Source: Mongoliimonas terrestris (lineage in GTDB: Bacteria > Pseudomonadota > Alphaproteobacteria > Rhizobiales > Pleomorphomonadaceae). From it: a DNA stretch of 64,000 bases. This document shows positions 24,073 through 33,548 of the stretch, one piece after another. Location of the stretch: the NCBI RefSeq assembly GCF_001927285.1, contig NZ_MSIG01000001.1, positions 186,001-250,000 on the forward strand, in the 5' to 3' direction. The notes beneath the pieces were generated by a model. That model saw only the letters and a list, made by a program, of their open reading frames with translations, had not been told where the DNA came from and searched no databases. Each line of letters begins with the position of its first letter. The first letter of the stretch is position 1. Both the position numbers and the translations under genes were made by a program.

Positions 24073-25562
24073 GCGCGCCCGGCTTTCCACGGATCGCGGA
24101 CGGCTACGCCTCGCCGATCCGGCCCGTGATGGGCGGGTATCTCGGGGCCGTCTCGGCCGCCCATCCGCTTGCCGCGGCGGCCGGGCAGGAGATGCTGCTG
24201 AAGGGCGGCACCGCCGTGGACGCCGCCATCGCGGCGCACGCGGTGCTCGCCGTCGTCATGCCGGACGCCTGCGGCCTCGGCGGCGATCTCCTCGCCCTCG
24301 TCCGCGAGCCGCGCGGCACGGTCACGGCCGTCAACGGATGCGGGGCGGCGCCGCTCGGGCTGACGGAGGTCACCACCACCGGCGGGGCGAGCGTGACCGT
24401 GCCGGGCGCGGTCGCCGCGTGGGAAAGCCTGGCGTCCGGCTGGGGACGCCTGCCGCTCGACCGGGTGCTGGCGCCGGCGATCCGCGCGGCGCGGGGCGGC
24501 ATCCCGGTCTCGGCGGGACTGGCGCGGGCGGTCGCCGATCAGCGGGCACGGCTGGAGGCGGGGCGGGCTGCCGGCTGGACGGTGGTCACCACCCCGGCCG
24601 GCGGCAAGCTGGTGCAGGAGCCTCTCGCCCGCATCCTCGACCGCATCGCCAAGGAGGGCGCCAGGGCGCTCTACCGGGGCGCGATGGCGGACGCCGTGGC
24701 GCGGGCCGTTTCCGCATGCGGCGGCACGCTCGACGAAGCGGATCTGGCGGCGCACCAGACCCTGGTCGGCCCGCCGGTCGCGGTCGGCTATCGGGGGATC
24801 CCGGTTCATGTGCAACCGCCGCCGTCCCAGGGCGTCCTCCTCGCCCTCTGCCTCACGGCGCTTGACCGGCTGGACGGTCTCGACGCGGACAACCGCGAGC
24901 ACGCCCTCGTCGAACTGACCGAGGCGTCCTTCGCCCACCGGGACCGTGCCGGCGAGGGCGCGTCGCTTCTCCGCACGCCGATCACCATCGATCTGGCGCG
25001 CGCGTCGGGCCGCGGCGGGCCGCGCGCCTACCTGCACACCGCCGGCGTCGCCACGGCGGACGCCGACGGGATGGTGGTCTCGTCGCTCTCCAGCGTGTTC
25101 GACGACTTCGGATCGGGCGTCTTCGTGCCGGAGGGCGGCTTCGTGCTCGCCAACCGGGCCGGCGGGTTCACCGACGGGGCGAACGCGCCGGCGCCCGGCC
25201 GGCGGCCGGTGCACACCCTGGCACCGATCCTGGTGGAGACCCCGCGCGGACCGCTCGCCTTCGCCACGCCGGGGGCGGACGGCCAGGTGCAGACGCTGCT
25301 CCAGGTGCTCTCGGCCATGGTGGACGAGGGCCGGGACCTTGCGTCCGCCGTCGCCGCCCCCCGCTGGCGCAGCGAGGAGGGGCGGCTTCTGGTGGAGGAC
25401 GGGCACCCGGCGATCCGCACGCTGGAGGCGTTCGGCCATGCGGTTCACCGCATGAAGGCCGGTCACGTCAAGTTCGGCGCCGTGACGGCCGCTGGCGTGG
25501 TCGACGGGCAGCCGATCTGCGTCGCCGACTGGCGCCGTGAGACCACGTCCGGCGTGGCATGA
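24069..25562 (+). CDS. Gamma-glutamyltransferase-like Ntn hydrolase
   Basis: The 497-residue protein has the family opening (A-A-H-P-L-A-A-A-A-G-Q-E-M-L, G-G-T-A-V-D-A-A-I-A) and the self-cleavage region. Thr324 aligns with the N-terminal nucleophile of the small subunit, in H-T-A-G-V-A-T-A-D-A-D-G. The family normally has T-T-H there, so the second Thr and the His are replaced. No signal peptide is evident, unlike periplasmic GGTs. It should cleave a gamma-glutamyl or related amide and pairs logically with the M20 hydrolase and the lyase in this operon. Confidence 0.85.
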   Translation: MSAPGFPRIADGYASPIRPVMGGYLGAVSAAHPLAAAAGQEMLLKGGTAVDAAIAAHAVLAVVMPDACGLGGDLLALVREPRGTVTAVNGCGAAPLGLTEVTTTGGASVTVPGAVAAWESLASGWGRLPLDRVLAPAIRAARGGIPVSAGLARAVADQRARLEAGRAAGWTVVTTPAGGKLVQEPLARILDRIAKEGARALYRGAMADAVARAVSACGGTLDEADLAAHQTLVGPPVAVGYRGIPVHVQPPPSQGVLLALCLTALDRLDGLDADNREHALVELTEASFAHRDRAGEGASLLRTPITIDLARASGRGGPRAYLHTAGVATADADGMVVSSLSSVFDDFGSGVFVPEGGFVLANRAGGFTDGANAPAPGRRPVHTLAPILVETPRGPLAFATPGADGQVQTLLQVLSAMVDEGRDLASAVAAPRWRSEEGRLLVEDGHPAIRTLEAFGHAVHRMKAGHVKFGAVTAAGVVDGQPICVADWRRETTSGVA

Positions 25563-25587
25563 CGCCGACGCCGGACGGCAGGGTGTA

Positions 25588-25605
25588 GGCTCCGAACCGG
25601 GAGCC
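25588..25605. terminator. Short hairpin between convergent genes
   Basis: GGCTCC (25588-25593) and GGAGCC (25600-25605) pair across six bases in the 55-base gap between the facing transferase-like and copper chaperone genes. The stem is short and has no clear T-run, so its terminator role is tentative. Confidence 0.4.
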
Positions 25606-25617
25606 GAGGGTTTCCCG

Positions 25618-26127
25618 TCAGTGCTTGTGGCCGGAGTGGCTGGGCTCCTTGGCGCCCAGGGCCTCCACCGCCCATTCCACGTCGACGGTGCCGGCCTTCT
25701 CGAACATCAGCGTGCCCGCGACCGTCTCGCCCTCCGCGAGCGGCTGCGTCAGTCCCATGAACATGACGTGGTAGGAGCCGGGCTTCAGGACGACCGCATC
25801 GCCGGCCGGGATATCGAGCCCGTCGGGAAGGGCGCGCATCTTCATCACGTCGCCCTCCATGGCCATCTCGTGGATCTCCACGCTTTTGGAGAAGGGCGCG
25901 CTGCCGCCGACCAGGCGGTCCGGTTCGCTGCCTGCGTTGCGGATGACCACGAAGCCGCCGGCCACCTTGGCGCCGTCCGGGGTCGCGCAGATCCACGGCT
26001 GCTCGAGGCTGAGATCGGCCGCGGTCGTGGCGGTGGCGGACGAGAAAAGGGCCGCCATCGAGAGGCAGGCGGCGGCGATCAGGCGGATGCGTGGCCGGGG
26101 CGCGCGGCGGGTGGTCTGAAAGGTCAT
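25618..26127 (-). CDS. Periplasmic copper chaperone, PCu(A)C family
   Basis: The 169-residue protein has a signal peptide with an Arg-rich start and a cupredoxin-like domain. The copper ligands follow the PCu(A)C pattern: H86-E-M, then Met about 10 residues later (E-G-D-V-M-K-M), then Y-H120-V-M122-F-M. The family delivers Cu(I) to the CuA or CuB centres of heme-copper oxidases. A His-rich tail (H-S-G-H-K-H) may also bind metal. It follows a DUF2946-like gene on the same strand. A heme-copper oxidase lies 22 kb away in the window and is a possible client. Confidence 0.92.
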   Translation of the reverse strand: MTFQTTRRAPRPRIRLIAAACLSMAALFSSATATTAADLSLEQPWICATPDGAKVAGGFVVIRNAGSEPDRLVGGSAPFSKSVEIHEMAMEGDVMKMRALPDGLDIPAGDAVVLKPGSYHVMFMGLTQPLAEGETVAGTLMFEKAGTVDVEWAVEALGAKEPSHSGHKH

Positions 26128-26218
26128 GGGGTCAACTCCATCGATCGGATTCGCGCGAAGCGGCGCGGGTCGGGTGTCCTTTGGAAACGGCAGGCGGGCT
26201 CGTCGAGCCCGGATGCGG

Positions 26219-26593
26219 TCAGGACAGGATCGGTGGAGCGCGGGGGGACTGCGGCGTCGCGCCGGGCGGCGCGCGCGTCAGGCGGGGAGCGGCCGGCGAA
26301 CCGAAGGTCGCCGAGCGGGCGACCGGAGCCGGGGCAAGGTCCAGGGTGCCGAGGGCCGGCCGACCGACGCTGGCCGGCGCCTGGCAGAGGATGCAGCACG
26401 GATCGTCGTGGTCGGTCCCGTCGTGCGGAGCGGGCCGATCGGGCGCGTGCGCGGTGACGGTGCAGATCACGAGCTCGAGATCGGCAGGCCGCTGGACGGC
26501 CTGGACCGGCACGAGGCCCGCGAGCAGGAGCGCGTAGACGACGAGGATCGTCGTCCACACCCGTCCGATACGCCTGCCGACCGCCTTCGTCAT
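26219..26593 (-). CDS. DUF2946-like exported protein
   Basis: The 124-residue start is the ATG at 26593, with GAGG five bases upstream; a GTG one codon earlier is less likely. A single N-terminal hydrophobic segment (I-L-V-V-Y-A-L-L-L-A-G-L) is followed by V-I-C-T-V and H-D-D-P-C-C-I-L-C, the Cys/His pattern of DUF2946 proteins, which usually sit beside copper or iron transport genes. The C-terminus is Pro/Ala-rich. It is co-directional with the copper chaperone, and metal handling is inferred from context. Confidence 0.75.
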   Translation of the reverse strand: MTKAVGRRIGRVWTTILVVYALLLAGLVPVQAVQRPADLELVICTVTAHAPDRPAPHDGTDHDDPCCILCQAPASVGRPALGTLDLAPAPVARSATFGSPAAPRLTRAPPGATPQSPRAPPILS

Positions 26594-26681
26594 CACGACC
26601 TCGCCGGCCGTCTCCTAGCATGGTCCGGCCGGGCCGGAAAGACGAGCGCCGCCGCCCGGGGTGTTCCCCGGACGGGAGCGG

Positions 26682-27998
26682 TCAGCGGTACCAGAGCGCC
26701 AGCGACGGGAAGGCGATGACGAGCGCCAGGGCGAGGATCTGCAACCCGATGAAAGGAAGCAGGGAGCGGAAGATCGTCCCGAGCGAAATGTCCGGCGGCG
26801 CGACGCTCTTCAGGTAGAAGGCGGCCGGACCGAACGGCGGCGATAGGAAGGAGACCTGCATGTTGAGCGAGAACAGGACGCCGAACCAGATCGGGTCGTA
26901 GCCGAGCGAGACGACGATCGGGACGAAGATCGGGATGGTCAGGAGGGCGATGCCCACCCAGTCGAGGAACATGCCAAGGACGGCGAGGATCAGCATCATG
27001 ACGAGGATGATGACGATCGGCGTGTCGGAGACGCCGAGCAGCAGCCCCTTGATGAACTCGATCCCGCCCATCAGGTTGTAGACGCCGATGAGCGCCGTCG
27101 CGCCGACACCGATCCACACGATCATGCCGCAGGTCCGGAGCGTCTGGAGCGCCGCATCCATCATCATGCGCCAGGTGAACTCACCGCGAAGAATGGTCGA
27201 CAGCACCACGCCTACCACGCCGATCGCCGAGGCCTCCGTCACCGAGGCGATGCCGCCGTAGATGGACCCGAGCACGAAGACCACCACGAGGAGCGGCAGG
27301 ACGAGGCCCTTGAGGAGACGCAGCTTCTCCTTGGTGTCCACCCGTTCGGTCTCGTTCGGCACCGGCACCTTCTCGGGAGAAACGACCCCGAGGATCAGCA
27401 CGTAGGCCACATAGAGCCCGGCGAGCAGCAGGCCCGGCACGAAGGAGGCGGTGAAGAGTTCGCCGATCGAGACGTTGGCCGACAGGCCGTAGATGATCAG
27501 CACGATGGAGGGCGGGATCATGGTGCCGAGCGCGCCGCCGGCGCACACGATGCCGATGGCGAGCCGCCGGTCGTAGCCGAGGCGCAGCATCTGCGGCAGG
27601 GCGAGCAGGCCGAGAAGCACGATCTCGCCGCCGATGATGCCCGACATGGCCGCCAGCACCACGGCGACCAGCAGGGTCTGCACCCCGACGCCGCCGCGGA
27701 TGCGGCCGGCGAACAGCCGCATGGCGTCGAAGAGATCGCGCGCGATGCCGGAGCGGTCGAGCACCGAGGCCATCAGCACGAACATCGGCACGGAGACGAA
27801 GACGTACTGGGTGAGGAAGGAGTAGATGCGCGTGGTGACGATCGGCACCGCCATCGGGCCGAACCAGCCGAGCGCGAAGACGAGCGCCACCAGGATGGTC
27901 ACGAAGGCGAGTTGCATGCCGGTGACGAGCAGGGCGAGCAGCAGCCCGAACATGGCGAGGCTGCCGCCGGCGATGCCGAGCGCCTGGAGATCAAGCAT
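26682..27998 (-). CDS. dctM: TRAP transporter large permease, DctM family
   Basis: The 438-residue protein has about 12 membrane helices and typical DctM text: F-V-S-V-P-M-F-V-L-M-A, G-A-L-G-T-M-I-P-P-S-I, and F-L-S-P-P-F-G-P-A-A-F. It is the channel-forming subunit of a sodium-driven TRAP importer. The ATG at 27998 overlaps the end of the small permease gene by eight bases. It is the last gene of the P-Q-M operon. Confidence 0.95.
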   Translation of the reverse strand: MLDLQALGIAGGSLAMFGLLLALLVTGMQLAFVTILVALVFALGWFGPMAVPIVTTRIYSFLTQYVFVSVPMFVLMASVLDRSGIARDLFDAMRLFAGRIRGGVGVQTLLVAVVLAAMSGIIGGEIVLLGLLALPQMLRLGYDRRLAIGIVCAGGALGTMIPPSIVLIIYGLSANVSIGELFTASFVPGLLLAGLYVAYVLILGVVSPEKVPVPNETERVDTKEKLRLLKGLVLPLLVVVFVLGSIYGGIASVTEASAIGVVGVVLSTILRGEFTWRMMMDAALQTLRTCGMIVWIGVGATALIGVYNLMGGIEFIKGLLLGVSDTPIVIILVMMLILAVLGMFLDWVGIALLTIPIFVPIVVSLGYDPIWFGVLFSLNMQVSFLSPPFGPAAFYLKSVAPPDISLGTIFRSLLPFIGLQILALALVIAFPSLALWYR

Positions 27999-28581
27999 CG
28001 TCGAACCGACCTTCCCCGGGGACGCCGTGATGGGTGTCGAGGCTCGGATCGCGCCGGATGTGCCCGACCGCCTGCAGCAGGAACTGCAGGCACATGACGC
28101 AGAGGAGGATGAACAGTGTCGCCTTGACGATCGCCGGGGTCGGCGGGTTCCAGGCGCTGCCGCTGGTTTCCAGGCGGAACTGGCCGCCCGGCATGAAGAA
28201 GGCCTTGGAGGCAAGGCTCCAGGCCGCCCAGGCCATCAGCGCGCACGAGGCGGCGCCGACAAGGCAGATCACGATGTCGAGCCGCCGCCGCATGTGCGGC
28301 GACACCTGGTCGTAGACCAGCACCACGCGGATGTGCCGGTCGGTCGCCAGACAATAGGCTCCGCCGAAGGCAAAGCAGAGCGCCGTCACGGCGATGGTCG
28401 TCTCATGCACCCAGATCGTGGGCGCGTTGAAGACGTAGCGCATGACGACTTCATAGAAGCTGAACGCCGTCACCAACAGGAAGGCGACCGCGAAGATCGG
28501 CGCCAGCGGCATCAAGGCCGCCGACAACGGGTCCTGCGGCACGTCCGCCACCTCCTGCCGCGGCTGGGTCTCCAGGCTCAT
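27991..28581 (-). CDS. dctQ: TRAP transporter small permease, DctQ family
   Basis: The start at 28581 is chosen because AAGGGAG lies six bases upstream, while ATG 28587 sits directly against it. The 196-residue protein has four membrane helices, with the DctQ hallmark V-M-R-Y-V-F-N-A-P and W-V-H-E-T. It forms the membrane complex with DctM. Confidence 0.93.
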   Translation of the reverse strand: MSLETQPRQEVADVPQDPLSAALMPLAPIFAVAFLLVTAFSFYEVVMRYVFNAPTIWVHETTIAVTALCFAFGGAYCLATDRHIRVVLVYDQVSPHMRRRLDIVICLVGAASCALMAWAAWSLASKAFFMPGGQFRLETSGSAWNPPTPAIVKATLFILLCVMCLQFLLQAVGHIRRDPSLDTHHGVPGEGRFDDA

Positions 28582-28651
28582 CGGCATCTCCCTTCCGCCG
28601 GCGGCCGGGCCCATCGCCCGGCCGGTCATCCTGTCGTCACGGACATGCGGA

Positions 28652-29668
28652 TCAGAGACGCCCTTCCTCCTTCAGGTAGGCGGTGAGGCGGTCGAACACC
28701 TTGCGGGCGTTCTCGGAGCGCTCGGCGAACACCTGCCACTGGTCCTGCGCGATCTGGCGGAACTTCTTCTTCTCCTCCTCCGACCAGCTGTGGATGGTGA
28801 CGTCGCCGCGGGCGCGCAGCTTCTCGGCGACGGCTTCGTCCCGCTCGGTGATGCGCTTGGCGAGATCGTCCGCGTAATAGGTCACGGACTCGGTCATGAT
28901 CTGCTTCAGGTCATCGGGCATCGCGTCCCACTTGGCCTTGTTCATGGATACCTCGTTGAGCGGCAGCGAGTGAAAGCCCGGCCAGATCGGGTGCTTGGCA
29001 ACGTCGTGGAGGCCCATCGAGTCGTTGGTGGCCAAGGTCGTGGCGTCGGCGGCGCTGATGACGCCCTTGTCGAGCGAGGTGAAGACCTCCGACTGGGGCA
29101 GGTTGACCGGCGACGCGCCGGCGGCCGCGAAGGCCGACTGCACCATGCCTTCCGGCGCCCGCATCTTCACGCCCTTCAGGTCGTCGACGCTGTCGATCGG
29201 CACCTTGGAGGGGATCGCCTCGGCAGTCTGGGCGGCCGCGCCCAGGAACTGCACGCCGTAGGGGTTCAGGATCTCGTTGTAGAGATCCTTGCCGCCGCCG
29301 TCGTTGAAGAAGCCGCGCAATTCCTCGGCCGACGAATAGGCGCCGACCGGGTTGCCGATCAGCGCGAAGGCCGCGTCCTTGCCGGTGAAGTAGGAGCTGT
29401 CCGTGATATGGCCGTCGAGAATGCCGGCGCCGACGGCGTCCAGCGTCTCGTTGTATTCCACGATCGAGCCGACCGGCAGCATCTCCACCGTGATGCGGCC
29501 GCCGGACACCTCGGCGAGATGCTTGGCCCAATCCTGCTGCACCTCGAAGGCGGCAGTTCCAGAATTGTCGCTGCTTTGGAACTTGAGCTGGTAGGTCTCT
29601 TGAGCGAAGGCGGCCGTCGACCAGAAGCCGGCAACAACCGTTGCAGCGAGAATCTGCTTCAGCGTCAT
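28652..29668 (-). CDS. dctP: TRAP transporter periplasmic binding protein, DctP family
   Basis: The 338-residue protein has a signal peptide (ending A-F-A-Q-E) and the DctP layout: V-G-S-I-V-E-Y-N-E-T-L-D-A-V, D-L-K-G-V-K-M-R-A-P, and L-P-Q-S-E-V-F-T-S-L-D-K-G-V-I. A GGGAGGAAAG ribosome site precedes the ATG. The conserved Arg in K-M-R-A-P usually binds a carboxylate. It heads the operon. Likely ligands are small organic or keto acids, but the specific one cannot be read. Confidence 0.94.
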   Translation of the reverse strand: MTLKQILAATVVAGFWSTAAFAQETYQLKFQSSDNSGTAAFEVQQDWAKHLAEVSGGRITVEMLPVGSIVEYNETLDAVGAGILDGHITDSSYFTGKDAAFALIGNPVGAYSSAEELRGFFNDGGGKDLYNEILNPYGVQFLGAAAQTAEAIPSKVPIDSVDDLKGVKMRAPEGMVQSAFAAAGASPVNLPQSEVFTSLDKGVISAADATTLATNDSMGLHDVAKHPIWPGFHSLPLNEVSMNKAKWDAMPDDLKQIMTESVTYYADDLAKRITERDEAVAEKLRARGDVTIHSWSEEEKKKFRQIAQDQWQVFAERSENARKVFDRLTAYLKEEGRL

Positions 29669-30178
29669 GTCTTTCCTCCCGATTGTTATTGGTAAATTAG
29701 GCAAAACGCCGCAGTATTGTCCGAACACCCCATCCGCTCGTCACAGTTCGACTTTCGGGCACGATGCCGTTCAGATCAATCATGCATCTTTTGCCATAGC
29801 ATTGACCACGACGTGTCCGTCCGGCGTGCACACGAAGCGACCTCGCCCTCGAAGCGACGGGCCTCCCGTTGAGCGCCATCAGCCCGGGTTTGCGCCGACA
29901 CCGGATCGCCGGGCGGGGCGCCTGATCCCGATGGGCAGGCCGTCAGGCTGGCGCGCCCAGACCGCAAGCCACCAATCCTGGGCAGTTGATCTCGGAGAGA
30001 TCACATTCAACTATCATATTACTATGTAATATCTGCCTCAATTCTCAAGATCATCCTGCATTTTCATTCGTGCAAGTGAATTTTAAACCGATCTTTTACG
30101 ATCATAACCGCACCATCGACAGGGATCGCGTCACGATTTGACAGACAAAACAGAAACAAGCAGGCGGGGGAACGCGCA
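29669..30178. other. Divergent control region between TRAP operon and chemoreceptor
   Basis: No gene is evident in these 510 bases. The part from about 30005 to 30120 is clearly AT-richer than its surroundings (for example CTATCATATTACTATG) and is the probable promoter zone of the chemoreceptor. On the minus strand, TTACCAATAA just before the TRAP binding-protein gene is a small inverted repeat. No terminator or RNA gene was recognised. Confidence 0.5.
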
Positions 30179-32266
30179 ATGCTGTCGGTTCGGAACATTC
30201 TTGTTGCGGGCAACCTGTCGGTGGCCGTGGTCCTCACGGTGCTCCTGGGCATGACGGTCGCCGCCGAATGGCGAATGCTCACGGGCGCGCGGCAGGCGGC
30301 GGAACGGGTGGAGATCGTGGCGGCCCTGTCGGTCGCCACCATCGAACTGTCCCTGGAGCGATCGCTGAGCCAGGTGGCGCTGAGCCTGGACGAGCCTCTG
30401 TCGCCCGCACTCGCGCGGCGTCTCGACGCCCAGCGCGCGACATCGAAGGCCTTGTTCGACACGGTGATGGCGCGCCTCGGCGAGACGTCCGGCTGGTGGG
30501 AGGCCGCAGCCTTCGAAAGCCGGATACGAACGGACCTCGATCGCATCGACGCGTTCCGACGCACCGTCGACGACCTCGCCGGACGTGCACTGGCCGAGCG
30601 CGACCCGACCCTTGTCGACGCGATCCCCGTCGGCATCAAGGAGACGATCACGTCTCTCTATGGTCTGCTGGACTCCGTGCGGAGCCAAGGGGCGGAAAGC
30701 CCGAGTGACCTCGTCCTCCTCGACCGGATCATCGACAGCGCCTGGGTGGTGCGCGAGTATGGCGGCCGGGAGCGGACGGTGTTCGCCATCGCGGCGGCCC
30801 GGAAGGAGGCCATCGCACTCGCCGACATCGCCGCCATGAACGAGAACCACGGAATCGCCCGCCGCGCCTTCGATGTCGCCTATCGGCTGAGGACGAGCGC
30901 GGACGTGAGCCCGGCCCTCGGTGCGGCCATCGATCGCTTCGCGGTGGACTACTTCGAGACCTACGGCGCGATCCGCGCCGCGATGCTGGCGAGCGCCGTC
31001 ACCGGCCGCTACCCGATGGACTTCGAGACCTTCTTCGCCGCTTCGGAGACGGCCATGAAAGCGGCCGTCGATCTTCTCTTGATCGCGGTGGACGTCAGCA
31101 AGGCGCGAACGGCGGCCCTCACGAAATCGGCGATCCAGACGCTTGCGATCGAGGCGGGTGTGGCCTTCCTAGTCGCCTTCGCGACCGGCTTCACCATCTG
31201 GTACGCGGTCGCACGGGTCGCCCGCCCGCTGTCGGGCCTGACCGCGGCCCTGAACCGGATCGGATCCGGCGACCTGGCCGTTGCGGTGGAGGGGACCGGC
31301 CGCACCGACGAGATCGGACAGATCGCCCGCTCGCTGACGATGTTCACCGAGACCTTGGCCGAGACCGCCCGGATCCGGGCGGCCCAGGTGGAAGCCGAGC
31401 GCACGAACGCCGAGGGCATGCTCGCCGCCCGCCTGCAGATCGCCGACGAATTCGAACGCAAGATGGGGGCCTTGGCGCTCCGCTTCCAGGACTCCTCGTC
31501 GGAGGTCGCCGCGGCGGCCCGGAGTCTGGCCGAAACGGCCGAGGAGACCGCGCGGCAGACCCAGACCGTCGCGGGCGCCTCGGAGCTGGCGATGACGAGC
31601 GTGCGGACGGCCGCCGGTGGCACGGAAAGCCTGGCGGACTCGATCCGCGAGATCGAGCAGCAGGTGAACCGCTCCACCACGGTCGCCCGCGCGGCCGTCG
31701 AGGACGGGAACGCCGCAACCCTCAGCATGAAGGGCCTGAGCGCGGCCGCGGACCAGATCGGCGAGGTCTTGGAACTGATCGCGACCATCGCCGAGCAGAC
31801 CAACCTTCTGGCCCTCAACGCGACCATCGAGGCGGCCCGAGCCGGCGAGGCGGGCCGCGGCTTCGCGGTGGTCGCCTCCGAGGTCAAGCAACTGGCCGTG
31901 CAGACAGCCCGGGCCACACATGAGATCGGCCGGAAGATCACCGACATCCAGGCGCAGACCATCACGTCCGTGGCGGCCATCAGCCGGATCACCGAGACCG
32001 TCGGCACCATCCGCGACGTGACGAACTCGATCGCGAGCGCGGTGGAGGAGCAGTCGGCGGCGACCGCGGAGATCGCCGCGAATGCGCAGCGGGCCGCCGA
32101 GGGTGCGACGATGGCCGCCGACGGCATCGCCCATGTGGGAGCGGCCGCCGGATCGGCCGGCGCCGCATCGTCCCAACTGATGACCCTGGCATCGGGCCTG
32201 TCCGGACAGTCCGAAGACCTGTCGGTCGAGGTCCATCGGCTCGTCGCCAGCCTGCGGGCACGCTGA
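30179..32266 (+). CDS. Transmembrane methyl-accepting chemotaxis protein
   Basis: The 695-residue receptor has membrane helices near residues 7-29 and 318-340 flanking a large helical periplasmic domain. A HAMP segment follows ([19 protein letters not shown]). The cytoplasmic signalling domain has [15 protein letters not shown]. Residues [10 protein letters not shown] in the HAMP region are typical. The ligand is unknown; the adjacent divergent TRAP importer suggests it might sense the same organic acid. Confidence 0.93.
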   Translation: MLSVRNILVAGNLSVAVVLTVLLGMTVAAEWRMLTGARQAAERVEIVAALSVATIELSLERSLSQVALSLDEPLSPALARRLDAQRATSKALFDTVMARLGETSGWWEAAAFESRIRTDLDRIDAFRRTVDDLAGRALAERDPTLVDAIPVGIKETITSLYGLLDSVRSQGAESPSDLVLLDRIIDSAWVVREYGGRERTVFAIAAARKEAIALADIAAMNENHGIARRAFDVAYRLRTSADVSPALGAAIDRFAVDYFETYGAIRAAMLASAVTGRYPMDFETFFAASETAMKAAVDLLLIAVDVSKARTAALTKSAIQTLAIEAGVAFLVAFATGFTIWYAVARVARPLSGLTAALNRIGSGDLAVAVEGTGRTDEIGQIARSLTMFTETLAETARIRAAQVEAERTNAEGMLAARLQIADEFERKMGALALRFQDSSSEVAAAARSLAETAEETARQTQTVAGASELAMTSVRTAAGGTESLADSIREIEQQVNRSTTVARAAVEDGNAATLSMKGLSAAADQIGEVLELIATIAEQTNLLALNATIEAARAGEAGRGFAVVASEVKQLAVQTARATHEIGRKITDIQAQTITSVAAISRITETVGTIRDVTNSIASAVEEQSAATAEIAANAQRAAEGATMAADGIAHVGAAAGSAGAASSQLMTLASGLSGQSEDLSVEVHRLVASLRAR

Positions 32267-32272
32267 CCGGGA

Positions 32273-32288
32273 CCGGGGCCGGCCCCGG
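32273..32288. terminator. Palindromic hairpin between convergent genes
   Basis: CCGGGGCC directly followed by GGCCCCGG makes a perfect 16-base palindrome in the 58-base gap between the chemoreceptor and the facing sigma-factor gene. It could end either transcript. There is no T-run. Confidence 0.45.
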
Positions 32289-32324
32289 CTCGACAAGGTC
32301 CGGATGGCCTGGAAATGGACGGCC

Positions 32325-33548
32325 TCAGGCGCCCAATCCCGCCTTCCGGCCGACCAGGAAGGACCGCACCGCCGGGTCCGCCGTCAGCGCAATGGCGCGG
32401 TTGTAGGCCGCCGCGGAGCCGGTGCGGTCGCCGGCAAGGCGCAGCGCATGGGCCCGCACCGCCCAGAAGGGCTGATAGCCGGCCGCATGGGCCGGGTCGA
32501 TGGCATCGAGCGCAGCAAGCGACGCGGCCGTGTCGCCGGCCTCCGCGAGCGCCGCGGCAAGTCCCACCTTGGCGCCGGTCGTGGGGTGGAGCGCCACCAG
32601 GCCGCGATAGAGCCCGGCGATGGCGGTCCAGTTCGTCGGCCGGGCATGCCGGCGGTCCATGTGGGCGGCCTGGATCGCCGCCTCGAGCTGGTACCGGCCG
32701 AGCGACGGGGCAGCGGCGGCGCGTGCCATCGCAAGGTCCGCCTCGGCAACCAAGCCGGCGTTCCAGCGCACCGCATCCTGCTCGGCGAGCGGGACGAAGC
32801 GGCCGGCCGCGTCGGTCCGCGCCGGGCGTCGGGCCTCGCCATAGAGAAGCAACGCCAGGAGCCCCTGGGCCTCCGCCGCGCGCGGCATCTGGGCCGCAAG
32901 CAGGCGCGCCAGCCACACCGCCTCGCGGGCGAGCGAGGACGCCTTTGCGTCTCCCGCGCCGTCCCCGTCGGCACCCACCGTGTAGGCGGCGTAGACGGCG
33001 TCCAGCACGTGGGCGAGGCGCGGCGCGAGATCGTCCGCGGCCGGCAGGGCGAAGCCGATGCGGGCGGCCTCGATCTTGGCGCGGGCGCGCGTCAGCCGTT
33101 GGCCGAGCGTGCCCGGTGGGACCAGGAAGGCCCCGGCCATCCGCCGGGCATCGAGCCCCAGCACCAGCTGCAACATGAGCGGCGTGCGCATCCGCGCGTC
33201 GATGGCCGGATGGGCACACACGAACATCAGGCTCAGGATCCTGTCCGGCGTCGCGGCCTCGCCCATGTCGGCGCGCTCCTCTTCCAGGAGAACGAGGTGG
33301 TCCACGGCGGCCGTGGCCACCCGGGCCCGACGGCCGGCATCCGCCGCAAGGTTTCGGGCGACGGCGGCGAGCCAGGCCTCGGGACGCTCCGGCACGCCGC
33401 GCAGCGGCCATGTCTCAAGCGCCCGGACGAGCGCCTCCGACAGCGCGTCCGCCGCGGCGGAGACGCTGCCGGTGCGGGCCGCGAGCGTGGCGACGAGCCG
33501 CCCGTAGGCGAGGCGCGCCACCCGCTCGATCTCCGCCTCGGCGCTCAC
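32325..33548 (-). CDS. ECF sigma factor, ECF42 type (SigJ-like with C-terminal TPR-like region)
   Basis: The 407-residue protein starts at GTG 33548, overlapping the stop of the DGPF gene. Sigma region 2 spans about residues 10-75 (A-D-A-L-S-E-A-L-V-R-A-L-E-T-W-P, R-P-E-A-W-L-A-A-V-A-R-N-L), and region 4 about 115-170 (P-L-M-L-Q-L-V-L-G-L-D). A long helical C-terminal extension of repeats follows, with W-x-x-G and Y-x-x-L-E-A-A-I-Q-A-A-H. Absence of an anti-sigma gene, the extension and the DGPF partner match ECF42. Such sigma factors steer antibiotic or stress responses. Confidence 0.9.
   Translation of the reverse strand: MSAEAEIERVARLAYGRLVATLAARTGSVSAAADALSEALVRALETWPLRGVPERPEAWLAAVARNLAADAGRRARVATAAVDHLVLLEEERADMGEAATPDRILSLMFVCAHPAIDARMRTPLMLQLVLGLDARRMAGAFLVPPGTLGQRLTRARAKIEAARIGFALPAADDLAPRLAHVLDAVYAAYTVGADGDGAGDAKASSLAREAVWLARLLAAQMPRAAEAQGLLALLLYGEARRPARTDAAGRFVPLAEQDAVRWNAGLVAEADLAMARAAAAPSLGRYQLEAAIQAAHMDRRHARPTNWTAIAGLYRGLVALHPTTGAKVGLAAALAEAGDTAASLAALDAIDPAHAAGYQPFWAVRAHALRLAGDRTGSAAAYNRAIALTADPAVRSFLVGRKAGLGA

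Noticed and set aside
29667-30029. 120-codon open frame between the TRAP operon and chemoreceptor
   Set aside because: It starts inside the TRAP binding-protein start site and has an amino acid make-up unlike neighbouring genes.
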